NCBI RefSeq assembly: GCF_900110415.1
Contig: NZ_FODR01000007.1
Coordinates: 186,001-250,000 of the forward strand
DNA length: 64,000 bases
Direction of reading: 5' to 3'
DNA from: Mucilaginibacter sp. OK283
GTDB taxonomy: Bacteria > Bacteroidota > Bacteroidia > Sphingobacteriales > Sphingobacteriaceae
The position numbers and the translations under genes are program-made. Below the pieces are notes generated by a model. It was not told where the DNA came from and searched no databases. It worked only from the letters and a program-made list of their open reading frames with translations. Within the stretch, counting starts at the first letter, position 1, and every line of letters begins with the position of its first letter. Positions 1 through 8,327 of this stretch are shown in pieces.

Positions 1-15
1 CATCATCAATAATTG

Positions 16-1191
16 TTATTGGCGGCGTTGGGCTTTTTCCCAAACAGCACTTTGTGTGGTTGTAAAATACCTGATGATGCCGGCTAATACAGCGTAGTTC
101 ATCACACAGAAATAATAAGGGATAAACAATACCTTTATGCGCAACTGCTTTTTCTCCATAATATAACCTAAAAATGCCAACATGTAAAATAGCACCTGGG
201 CAAACAGCAGTAACTGCCATCCGGTTGCGCCGGGTTCACAAGTAAGTACCACATTTAAAATAAAAGACAGGATGAGCAGGAAGGGGGTCACCGTCCACCG
301 CAATACCCGGTGACTAATGTACTGGAACGACAGGATTGGGTAGGGGAAAGGATTAAACAAACTTTTTAACCGCAATATGGATTGCATACCTCCGGCAGCT
401 ATGCGGATTTTCCGTTTTAATTCTTCAGTTACATTTGCGGATGCGGTTTCGGTGGCGTAGGCTTCGGGTTCATAAACAATGCGGTAGCCTTTTTCGGCGA
501 TCAGCATAGATATCATAAAATCATCCAATACCGTATCGGCCGGTACCGGTAAATAAAGTGACCGCCTTACGCTGAACAGTTCGCCTGCCGCGCCAACAAC
601 CGAATATAATTCAGAATCCCACTTTTTAAGTGCCGACTCATATTTCCAGTAAAACCCTTCACCGGCGGCGCTTGCATCGGCATTTTCATCAATATGTACA
701 CGTTTTTCGCCGGCCACCGCGCCAACGGTTGGGTCGGTGTAATGCCTGCAAATCTTTATCAGCGCATCTTTGTTCAAAAAGGTATTGGCATCGGTAAAAA
801 CTACAGCCTCGGTATCTACAGACTCCATTGCGCGGTGAACGGCAGCTATTTTGCCGGCGCGCTGCGGCTGATGCAAAAGCCGGATCTGGGGATACCCGCC
901 AATAATGTCGGGCGTGCTATCAGATGAGCCATCGGTTATAAAAATAATTTTTAGTTTGCCTACTGGGTAGTTAAGCAGCAAGCTATTAGCAATTTTTTCT
1001 TTTATAAAAAACTCCTCATTATACGCCGCCACAACCAGGGTACAGGTAGGGAGTGCGTCCAGGTTTTCGCCTACCGGCTTTTTAGGCCCTCTCACTATTC
1101 TTTTCAGTTTAATGATAAAGTATAAAAGAATGCCGTATCCTGCAAATGTGTAAAATACAATAATGAGGCTTAACAGTAAAATTATTTTCAT
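16..1191 (-). CDS. Membrane-bound family 2 glycosyltransferase (exopolysaccharide)
   Basis: A processive-looking GT2 enzyme (391 aa) expected to transfer a sugar from a nucleotide-sugar donor on the cytoplasmic face of the inner membrane. One N-terminal membrane segment (about residues 2-25) is followed by the GT-A domain, with TDGSSDS near residue 86 and TDANT near 133 as the metal/donor-binding motif. Three hydrophobic segments follow at the C-terminus. The frame is open further upstream, but the ATG at 1191 overlaps the preceding gene's stop as ATGA, the usual sign of translational coupling, so I use it. Last visible gene of the exopolysaccharide operon; the operon may continue past the left edge, where ATG triplets occur at 3-6. 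Acceptor and sugar cannot be told. Confidence 0.88.
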   Translation of the reverse strand: MKIILLLSLIIVFYTFAGYGILLYFIIKLKRIVRGPKKPVGENLDALPTCTLVVAAYNEEFFIKEKIANSLLLNYPVGKLKIIFITDGSSDSTPDIIGGYPQIRLLHQPQRAGKIAAVHRAMESVDTEAVVFTDANTFLNKDALIKICRHYTDPTVGAVAGEKRVHIDENADASAAGEGFYWKYESALKKWDSELYSVVGAAGELFSVRRSLYLPVPADTVLDDFMISMLIAEKGYRIVYEPEAYATETASANVTEELKRKIRIAAGGMQSILRLKSLFNPFPYPILSFQYISHRVLRWTVTPFLLILSFILNVVLTCEPGATGWQLLLFAQVLFYMLAFLGYIMEKKQLRIKVLFIPYYFCVMNYAVLAGIIRYFTTTQSAVWEKAQRRQ

Positions 1192-2111
1192 GCTATAGTA
1201 TTTATAGGATAACCTAAGTTGCTGCTGTTTTTTGAATGGGTAAGATTCCACCACACTGCTTTAAAAAGCATGGGTATAAAAGCGTAATTTTTGTTTTTTA
1301 TATAAGCTAATACGTTGCGCGGCACCACCAGCAACAGGAAATAAATAAAAAAAAATATTTTTTTGTGAGCAGGGGCATTACGCCGCGTAAACAAAATGCG
1401 GTTGCGGTTCATGAAATATTCCTTGAGCTTACTTTTTTTGCCCACGGATATCGATTCTTTATGATAAATCAATGCATCGGTATTTACCCAGGCCTGGTAA
1501 CCTGTTCTTTTGATCATCTCGCACCAGTCTACCTCTTCATAGTACAGGAAAAAATTTTCGGCCATGAGCCCGGCTTTGTCAATGGCTTCTTTTTTAATCA
1601 TCATGGCCGCACCATGGCAGTAGGCTGTTGGCCCAATAATATGATTAAACTGCCCCTGGTCTTTTTGCCTTAACCCAATACAACTATTGCGGCATGTATA
1701 ATAATCCATGGGCGTATAGCCGGCGTATTGAATTAAACCCTTGTCGCTGTAATATTTTATCATGGGCGAAATGATACCTACATCATCAAATGTTTCCAAA
1801 GTGTCTACCAGGCCATCTATCAGCCCCGGTGTAAATTCGGTATCGTTGTTAACCAGGAAAATATAATCTCCCGTGGCCTGTTTAATGCCCAGGTTATTAC
1901 CACCCGCAAAACCCATGTTAGCATCCGACCGGATAGATTTGATATCTGGGTACTTTACCAGCCACCCGGGCACCGGGTTTATTTTGCTGGCATTGTCAAC
2001 CACAATTATCTCCAGCCTGGCGTAGGTATTCGTTTTTTTTATGGATGACAGTAACTCTTCGGTAACTGCCGGCTGGTTAAAGTTTACGGTTACAACAGAT
2101 ACTTTTTTCAT
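1188..2111 (-). CDS. Family 2 glycosyltransferase, rhamnosyltransferase-like
   Basis: A 307-aa GT2 enzyme of the WcaA/RfbF-like type. The N-terminal GT-A fold shows VVTVNFN at residues 6-12, the nucleotide-binding VDNAS around 38-42, GFAGGNN near 67-73 and the DxD-like VNNDTE at 87-92. The segment YYEEVDW further on fits the family's catalytic-base region. A single hydrophobic stretch near residue 255 may associate the enzyme with the membrane. It lies 23 bp after the preceding glycosyltransferase gene, and its stop overlaps the next start by 4 bp, so it is co-translated with its neighbours. Family membership is clear; the sugar is not, and rhamnose specificity is only suggested by resemblance. 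Confidence 0.88.
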   Translation of the reverse strand: MKKVSVVTVNFNQPAVTEELLSSIKKTNTYARLEIIVVDNASKINPVPGWLVKYPDIKSIRSDANMGFAGGNNLGIKQATGDYIFLVNNDTEFTPGLIDGLVDTLETFDDVGIISPMIKYYSDKGLIQYAGYTPMDYYTCRNSCIGLRQKDQGQFNHIIGPTAYCHGAAMMIKKEAIDKAGLMAENFFLYYEEVDWCEMIKRTGYQAWVNTDALIYHKESISVGKKSKLKEYFMNRNRILFTRRNAPAHKKIFFFIYFLLLVVPRNVLAYIKNKNYAFIPMLFKAVWWNLTHSKNSSNLGYPINTIA

Positions 2112-2134
2112 CTATGCTGTTAATGTACCTACTA

Positions 2135-3334
2135 CTAAGCGGCAGTATGGTCATGTGTGGTATGTATAAATTTTTTGTTGGCGCCCTTTAACTTAAATAA
2201 CAACAACAACATAGTGAAAAATATCAGCGGCAGCTTAAGCGCGGCTTTCAGTAATTGGATGTTAAAGTAGGGGCCTGGTATGGCAGCCAGAATGCCGGCA
2301 TAGCAGCATAGGGTTGCAAGCGCCCACAATTGCCACGACGGCCCTATACCCGGCGTTAACCACCACAGGAATAAGGAAATGAATAACATAAAAGGCATCA
2401 ATCCCAGCATCAGCACCCTCGGTAGTATCGACATTTGGTATATTTCGTTAAAATAATCAAAGTTGCCCCGCAAAAATAATTCACTAAAGCCGCTCATGCC
2501 GTATTTACGTAACAGGTTAAACTGGGCCGAAAGCCATCTTTTACGCTGTTTTTTAAATACTTCGGGGTTGCTTACCTTCTCATCATATACATATGCTTTT
2601 TCGGCATAGGCAACGCCAATTTTCTGGCGGGTAAGTATCAGGCCCATTTCTTTATCAAAGCCGCCAACAGCGTCAATCTGGCCCATGGTTGTCTTGAATA
2701 AGCTATATTCCAGCGCCATTCCCGAACCAATAATAGCCGCCGAAAGGTTAAACACCCGTTGCGCCTTCCTGAAAATGTGGTTGTTAATCTCTTCACTTAT
2801 ACCATCAAGCACGGCTACCTTGGTATTGCTGTTTTTGGCTATTCTGTGGCCTTGTACCACCTTTTCGCCTGCCTGCAGGTAGTTGTTTATCTGGTACAAA
2901 AAGTCGGGCGCTGCAACGTTGTCGATATCGTAAACTATGGCCGCGTCAAATCCGGGCACCGTATTTTCAATGGCTTTGTTCAGCGCTTTTGATTTGGTGC
3001 TGTTTTCAAAAAACACTTCAACAACCTGCAATGGCATCTGCCTTAGCTTTACCAAAGTTTCGGGCTTCAGCGAATCGGCTATGACACATACATGGAATTT
3101 ATCGGTAGGGTAATCAAGCGTTAAGGCGTTCGCTGCAGAATTTAATAAAATTTCATCTTCTTTGTAAGCGCAGATGTAGATAACAAATTTGCTTAATGAA
3201 GTAGCAACGGGAGGATATTTTATAGGTACCAGTTTCCCTAAAACCGAGAAGATAAAAAGGTACAGGCAATATACCCCCAGGTATATAAAAGCCGCCCACA
3301 TGATTACCGAAGCAACAAACTTAATGATCTCCAT
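2135..3334 (-). CDS. Membrane family 2 glycosyltransferase with QxxRW motif
   Basis: A 399-aa glycosyltransferase resembling cellulose-synthase-like and hyaluronan-type GT2 enzymes. A membrane segment at about residues 8-35 precedes a GT-A domain with ADS at 86-88 and YDIDN at 135-139 (DxD). A QRKRW motif follows near residue 260, the QxxRW acceptor-site signature of processive GT2 enzymes. Three hydrophobic segments close the protein. These features suggest chain extension at the inner membrane, possibly with several sugar additions per binding event. It sits between other glycosyltransferases of the operon, 52 bp after the GT4-like gene. Polymer identity cannot be read from the sequence. 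Confidence 0.86.
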   Translation of the reverse strand: MEIIKFVASVIMWAAFIYLGVYCLYLFIFSVLGKLVPIKYPPVATSLSKFVIYICAYKEDEILLNSAANALTLDYPTDKFHVCVIADSLKPETLVKLRQMPLQVVEVFFENSTKSKALNKAIENTVPGFDAAIVYDIDNVAAPDFLYQINNYLQAGEKVVQGHRIAKNSNTKVAVLDGISEEINNHIFRKAQRVFNLSAAIIGSGMALEYSLFKTTMGQIDAVGGFDKEMGLILTRQKIGVAYAEKAYVYDEKVSNPEVFKKQRKRWLSAQFNLLRKYGMSGFSELFLRGNFDYFNEIYQMSILPRVLMLGLMPFMLFISLFLWWLTPGIGPSWQLWALATLCCYAGILAAIPGPYFNIQLLKAALKLPLIFFTMLLLLFKLKGANKKFIHTTHDHTAA

Positions 3335-3386
3335 TGTTTATTATGTTTTATAACTTTTACTGTATTTTAATAAAAAAGTTGCGTTA

Positions 3387-4607
3387 TTATTGATTTATCG
3401 CTTTAAGCTTAAGCTCTAAATTTAGTGCCAAAAGTTTCTCTATTTCAACAACCCTGTGTTCCCATGTGTTTTCGGCGGCCACTGCAAGTCTTTTTTTCTG
3501 CAATTCAGGCGTATCATTTAAAGCCTCGTTTATGGCGATGGTAAATTCTCCGGCAGTTTTGCAATAAGCAACAGTATCCTTTGTAAATTCTTTTAAATCG
3601 GTATTAAAGTTAGATGATACCGTTGGTTTGCCCGAGCCAAGGTATTCAAAAAGTTTTAAGGGGAATATAGAACTGCTTACCTCATCTTTTTTGAAAGGAA
3701 TAATAGCTACATCAAAACCTTTTAAAACCGCGGGCATTTGCTCATAAGGCACTGCTCCCGTTAAAAAAGCGTTGGGCCGTTCAAATACCGACATATCGGC
3801 ATAATTACTATCCACGGGACCTACAAAAGCGAAATTCTTGTCCGGGTTTTGGTCTAATAATTCTTTAAGCAAATTATAATCAACCCGGCGCTCAATATTG
3901 CCAAAGTATCCTATTATTGGTTTGCCAATACCCGATAAAACCGCTGCGACAGGCAACTCCGGGTCGAGCGCTTTTTGGCTATGGTTAATGTTTGCCGCGT
4001 TTGGAATAAGATGTGAGTTATGATTTAACTTAAGCTTTTTGTTTGTTAATTCTTTGCTGGTGCAAATTACCAGGTCTACTTTTTTAACAATAATGTCTTC
4101 GGATATTAAACCATGCCTGGTTTGGTAAACCTCAATCAGCGGATCGACGCAATGGTAAACCGTAAGTAATGGCTTTATTAAATCATGAAAGTTGGGGTAG
4201 GTGTAGTTGTAGGAGTTGATGTAAATGTAATCGTTGATGCTAAATTGTTTTATTACCTTTTTTAATCGTGAGGCAACAATCAATTCATTCATTCTTACGG
4301 CCAGGCGATATATTTTCCCTTCGGGCAGCATATTAATAGATGGCACCGGCGGGCAAATCACTATTTTAAGGTTGGGTATCTCTGTTTGGATAATGCTATC
4401 GGAAGGGGAGAAGAAATGCGGCTTTCTGATTTTAAAAGCCGGTGTATCTTTATACTTCACATAATCCCTCCAGGTAAAGGGCCTGTCTACATAGTATACG
4501 TTATTGTTTTTAGCCAGGTACTTTGCCAAAGTGTAGTTTGTTGATTCCAGGCGGCCATCAAACTGCATCTGTGAAAATATGATGATATTACGGTTCCTAA
4601 GCTCCAT
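3387..4607 (-). CDS. GT-B fold glycosyltransferase (GT4-like)
   Basis: A 406-aa soluble glycosyltransferase with the two-domain GT-B layout. The N-terminal half has an acceptor-domain beginning (IIIFSQMQFDGR). The C-terminal half contains GYFGNIE, FVGP and the donor-binding stretch KLFEYLGSGKP, which holds the E-x7-E-type motif of group 1 transferases. No signal peptide or membrane helix is evident, so it should act on the cytoplasmic face on a lipid-linked acceptor. It follows the flippase gene by 14 bp in the same operon. It resembles TuaH-type enzymes, but I would not assign a donor sugar. Confidence 0.85.
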   Translation of the reverse strand: MELRNRNIIIFSQMQFDGRLESTNYTLAKYLAKNNNVYYVDRPFTWRDYVKYKDTPAFKIRKPHFFSPSDSIIQTEIPNLKIVICPPVPSINMLPEGKIYRLAVRMNELIVASRLKKVIKQFSINDYIYINSYNYTYPNFHDLIKPLLTVYHCVDPLIEVYQTRHGLISEDIIVKKVDLVICTSKELTNKKLKLNHNSHLIPNAANINHSQKALDPELPVAAVLSGIGKPIIGYFGNIERRVDYNLLKELLDQNPDKNFAFVGPVDSNYADMSVFERPNAFLTGAVPYEQMPAVLKGFDVAIIPFKKDEVSSSIFPLKLFEYLGSGKPTVSSNFNTDLKEFTKDTVAYCKTAGEFTIAINEALNDTPELQKKRLAVAAENTWEHRVVEIEKLLALNLELKLKAINQ

Positions 4608-4621
4608 ACTAAATTGCCTGT

Positions 4622-5959
4622 TTACCTGTTCCTGATTTTTTTATACGATGTACTGATAAGTTCGTTCAGTTCAAGATATCCTAAATAAAACATGTCCTTA
4701 ACAGAAAACTGTAAATGCTTTTTAAGGGCCCAGTAACCAAAAATAGCCCCCGAAAAGAAAGTAAAAATTGATGCTATGGCCACGCCATATAAATTATGAA
4801 AAATGAATATCCCGGCAAAATCGGCAAATACATTGATGGTTAACATGATAAAGACTTTTATCATATTTAATTGCGGTTTCCCGATAATATCCAATGTTAT
4901 CCCAAAAAATCTATCAATAGGAAGCAGCATAACAAAACACATGAATATCCTGAAAATGTTGCCGGCATCAGAGTGCTGGTAACTGCTGCCAAATAATAGG
5001 CCAATAATAAGGTCGGCCAGTAAAAAGGAGAGTATAGCTACAGGTATCAGGGCGATTGTAAGCATTCCTGCGTATTTTTTCATAATATAGGCTACATGCT
5101 TTTTGTCGTCGCGATGTACCGAGGCCGACATAACAGGCAATGCCGTAGCGATAAAGGCCCTTAAGGGGATCTCAAATATTTCCATCAGCCTTTGCGGGAT
5201 ATAATATACGGCCAGTAATTGAGGCGGGAACATCATTTTAATGATAATGGTATCTGAACTGCGCAGCAAATAGGAACTGATTGATGTGCCAACACTATAT
5301 TTGCCAAAGTGTGCCATCTCTTTTATTGATGCCCAGCTTTTACTACCCATTGCTTTTATTTTTGACCAGCCGGTAAAAATTGCAAGTAAGCTGCTGATAA
5401 TACTATTTAAGCAATAGCAATAAATTGAATTTTGTAAACTGATATAACCAGATAAAATAAGCAATAATATAAAAAGAAAAAAGCCGCCCTGGTTAATTAA
5501 CTGCACCAAAAACAGCCTGTCAAAACGTTGTTCGGCTTGTAATATCCAGGTGGTTATTGTAGTTGGAAGCGAGCATAGATAAACGATGCCAAGCCATTTT
5601 GTTATCAGGAACATATTAGGGTTTGCGCCTGTGTACGAAAGAATAAAAAACAATAATAAATTACCTAACCCAAAAGTAACTACTATAGTTAAACCAATAT
5701 ACCAGGCAGATCCTGCTATGTTCGCTGCCCTTTGCGGGCTGGCGCCGGCATAGTATTTTATAAGTGATGTCTGTAAAAAGCCGGTCCTGAACGTATCGGC
5801 AAGGTTAAATACCACCAGGAAAAATATGTAATCGCCAAAGTCGGCTTTCGAAAGATGGCGTGCCATTAAACCCAGTATGGCCATACCCAAAACAGGCATA
5901 ATAGCGTTGCTTGCTAACGAAAGTGTATGCTTATTAATAAGCTTTTGTATAAACCGCAT
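4622..5959 (-). CDS. Polysaccharide repeat-unit flippase (Wzx-like)
   Basis: A 445-aa polytopic membrane protein of the polysaccharide transporter/MOP superfamily, with about twelve to fourteen hydrophobic segments along its length. It is expected to flip the undecaprenyl-linked repeat unit from the cytoplasmic to the periplasmic side. The reading frame extends 62 codons upstream, but that part overlaps the acyltransferase gene and is not membrane-like. The ATG at 5959 gives the sequence MRFIQKLINKH, 11 bp after the preceding stop, and is the better start. With the polymerase and chain-length genes nearby it completes a Wzx/Wzy-type assembly route. Confidence 0.88.
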   Translation of the reverse strand: MRFIQKLINKHTLSLASNAIMPVLGMAILGLMARHLSKADFGDYIFFLVVFNLADTFRTGFLQTSLIKYYAGASPQRAANIAGSAWYIGLTIVVTFGLGNLLLFFILSYTGANPNMFLITKWLGIVYLCSLPTTITTWILQAEQRFDRLFLVQLINQGGFFLFILLLILSGYISLQNSIYCYCLNSIISSLLAIFTGWSKIKAMGSKSWASIKEMAHFGKYSVGTSISSYLLRSSDTIIIKMMFPPQLLAVYYIPQRLMEIFEIPLRAFIATALPVMSASVHRDDKKHVAYIMKKYAGMLTIALIPVAILSFLLADLIIGLLFGSSYQHSDAGNIFRIFMCFVMLLPIDRFFGITLDIIGKPQLNMIKVFIMLTINVFADFAGIFIFHNLYGVAIASIFTFFSGAIFGYWALKKHLQFSVKDMFYLGYLELNELISTSYKKIRNR

Positions 5960-5970
5960 GCTTTGTTTTG

Positions 5971-6585
5971 TTACGCCTTTTCCCAACAATTTGTTGTGAA
6001 ATTGTATTTTTTTATAACTTTTGCCGGGTTGCCTACCACTACCGAATAATCGGGTATATTTTTGGTGACAATGCTGCCCGCGCCAATTATAGCGTGCTTG
6101 CCAATAGTTACGCCCGCGGTGACCACGCAATTGGCCCCAATCCAAACATTATCCTGAATGATTATTGGTTTGGTAACTACTTTTTGCGCCCGCGGAGGAA
6201 GTGTTACATCTTCGTACCCGTGGTTTAAGCCCGAAATAACAATGTTTTGGGCCAGCATTACATAATTGCCCATGGTAACCGGGCCAATGATTACATTACT
6301 GATACCGATGCCGCAATTGTTGCCTATGATAACATCACCAACACCATTATTGATGGTTGCAAAATCTTCGATAATGCTTTTACTGCCTAACGAGAATTTG
6401 TTAAATGGAAAAACATCCAGCCGCGCATAGTACCTTACCACTGCCCCTTTGCCGCGCGGATAATAAAATGGCGTAATAAACCAGCGTACCCAACGCCTTG
6501 GCCTCGATTCGCCGGTTGGTATCAGCATCCAGTGAACTAATTTTTTTAACCTTGGGTTTGTTTTTATGGTGGTTATTATCGACAT
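5971..6585 (-). CDS. Left-handed beta-helix acyltransferase
   Basis: A 204-aa hexapeptide-repeat transferase, probably an O-acetyltransferase that decorates the exopolysaccharide or its precursor using acetyl-CoA. Hexapeptide turns are visible as IIGNNCGIGISNVIIG, VWIGANCVVTAGVTIG and HAIIGAGSIVTKNI. The sequence then ends in the family's typical VVVGNPAKVIKKY. The segment SGLNHGYED carries the His expected in the active site of Maa/WcaF-like enzymes. The start is 4 bp after the polymerase stop, within the same operon. Acetyl is the most common donor in the family; the acceptor is unknown. Confidence 0.87.
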   Translation of the reverse strand: MSIITTIKTNPRLKKLVHWMLIPTGESRPRRWVRWFITPFYYPRGKGAVVRYYARLDVFPFNKFSLGSKSIIEDFATINNGVGDVIIGNNCGIGISNVIIGPVTMGNYVMLAQNIVISGLNHGYEDVTLPPRAQKVVTKPIIIQDNVWIGANCVVTAGVTIGKHAIIGAGSIVTKNIPDYSVVVGNPAKVIKKYNFTTNCWEKA

Positions 6586-6589
6586 CGGC

Positions 6590-8110
6590 TCAATTCAATT
6601 CGGTTAATGCTGTTGTATTTGGATTACTACCGGTTACTATGGCTTTTTGTTGTTCCAGGTCTAACCGCATGCAGGCAACAATAATGGCAATAGATAAGTA
6701 AAAAATAATATTGGATGGATATTGTACAATGGCCTGTTGCGGAAAATTGCCTATGTTAAAAGCAAATATAACCAGCACCATGGCCATGCAGTAGTTTTTA
6801 AGCCTGGGGTTTTTAATCAGGAAAAAGAAATTAATACCGTTTTTTAATACCACAAAAAACAGGGTACAAAACAACAGAAGGCCTATCCAGCCCATCTCGA
6901 CAGCTACGCGTACGTATCCGCTGTCGGGCGGAAATTTGGCCAGCATAGAATTGGGGGCGAAGCGCCGGCCCCAAACACCCACCGACCCCAGACCGCCACC
7001 TATTGGATGCGATAATATATATGGCTTTATTTTTCTTTGATTTTCGGCCCGCACATTATACGATGCATCTTTAGATGGGCTAAAAGCCGATTGGAACCTT
7101 TTTATCGCCGGGTTTGAAGTGGGCATTACAATCAAAAAAGCAAGTATTAAGCCGGCAACAAGGGTGCCGATAAGTACCTTGCGGTTAAAATTCAGCACAG
7201 CCAAAATAAGCAATGAGGCCGGCAACAAAACGTAAGCGGCCCTGGTGCCCGAATAAAGCATCACGGTGAGAAAAAATATGGCCATACAGCCCAGGATTAT
7301 TTTTTTGCGGATATCTATATTGCTCATGATGAGCGCGATACAAAGTAAGGCGCCAATAACCATGTTATAGGAGAATGTAACCGGATCAGAAAAAATACCC
7401 GATTTGCGCATGTGGCCGTTTATAAACAACAAACTTACGCGCTGCGGATCGGAGTAAAGCCATTTTTTTTCAAACGATAGAAAACCAAATTTCTCCTGTT
7501 GAAATGCCGAAATGGCGGCAATAACATCGAGCACAAGCCACAGCTTAAACAAATATTTTATAAAACCAACCGTACGAATGTGATAAACAAACACAAAATA
7601 CATGAGCATAATAAAGCCAACTGTACGTACAGTATAAATCCAGGCCAGCACCGATGCAGCAGATGGGTTGGCTACCTCAAGCAGGTTGTATATCAGCCAC
7701 AATATAATTACAATACTGATTGGGTTTTTAAAATAACTCCAGTCGTTTTCGCTTTTTTGTTTGATAAAAAAGCCCAGGATAAGCAAATAGGTTATAGCAT
7801 CAAGTAAAGTGCCTATAGGTACCTGTGCGGGCAAAAATTCCGAAATGTAGTTGATAAAAAACGACGCTACTATAAGTACCGTTACCCCAAATTTTGGATA
7901 GGCAACAATACCAATCAAAATAGGTACGCCTGCAATAAGGGCCATAATGGCGCCTGCGCCAATAATGCCAAGCTTATAAACAACAACGCTTACAAACAAC
8001 GCGGCGAGTACTAAAAATATAAGCACAAACGGGTTTGAAAACTTTTGGTGCAGCAGCCTTTTTCCAAATGCTTCGTTCACGTTAGTATTGTTGGTTGTTT
8101 CGCGCTGCAT
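6590..8110 (-). CDS. O-antigen ligase/Wzy-type polymerase family membrane protein
   Basis: A 506-aa integral membrane protein with about ten to twelve hydrophobic segments and a large periplasmic loop in the second half (about residues 340-410), the layout of the Wzy_C/O-antigen ligase family. In that loop are RAENQRK and a region rich in Gly and Pro (HPIGGGLGSVG), typical of the family's catalytic loop. In a cluster with a flippase and a Wzz-like protein, the likely role is polymerisation of repeat units in the periplasm. A ligase role is the alternative, less likely in an exopolysaccharide cluster. It lies between the small membrane protein gene and the acyltransferase. Confidence 0.86.
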   Translation of the reverse strand: MQRETTNNTNVNEAFGKRLLHQKFSNPFVLIFLVLAALFVSVVVYKLGIIGAGAIMALIAGVPILIGIVAYPKFGVTVLIVASFFINYISEFLPAQVPIGTLLDAITYLLILGFFIKQKSENDWSYFKNPISIVIILWLIYNLLEVANPSAASVLAWIYTVRTVGFIMLMYFVFVYHIRTVGFIKYLFKLWLVLDVIAAISAFQQEKFGFLSFEKKWLYSDPQRVSLLFINGHMRKSGIFSDPVTFSYNMVIGALLCIALIMSNIDIRKKIILGCMAIFFLTVMLYSGTRAAYVLLPASLLILAVLNFNRKVLIGTLVAGLILAFLIVMPTSNPAIKRFQSAFSPSKDASYNVRAENQRKIKPYILSHPIGGGLGSVGVWGRRFAPNSMLAKFPPDSGYVRVAVEMGWIGLLLFCTLFFVVLKNGINFFFLIKNPRLKNYCMAMVLVIFAFNIGNFPQQAIVQYPSNIIFYLSIAIIVACMRLDLEQQKAIVTGSNPNTTALTELN

Positions 8111-8127
8111 CTGCTATGGCCAAAGGT

Positions 8128-8265
8128 TTACAAAAACAAAATTTTAATTGCCCATACAAATACGCCGATAAAGGCTATTGTGATTGCCGCTTTGCGCGAC
8201 TTGTTTTGAAGCGGTGTTAAATCTTCAAATGGGTTTCGCTTTGCTTCAATGGGATCTATTCTCAT
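8128..8265 (-). CDS. 45-residue single-helix membrane protein in the exopolysaccharide operon
   Basis: A short frame, ATG at 8265 to TAA at 8128, in the otherwise empty 217 bp between the Wzz/kinase and polymerase genes. It begins MRIDPIEAKRNPFEDL, has a basic patch (KSRK), and ends in one hydrophobic segment (AAITIAFIGVFVWAIKILFL) right at the C-terminus. That gives a cytoplasmic N-terminus anchored by a C-terminal helix. Position, strand and length filling the gap between two operon genes favour a real gene. I recognise no family. A partner of the Wzz/kinase protein is possible but is inference from location only. Confidence 0.6.
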   Translation of the reverse strand: MRIDPIEAKRNPFEDLTPLQNKSRKAAITIAFIGVFVWAIKILFL

Positions 8266-8327
8266 AATACTACTAAAGCTAAAATTTCCCTGGTTGGAAA
8301 ATAAACCGGCAAATGCCTTACACAGGG

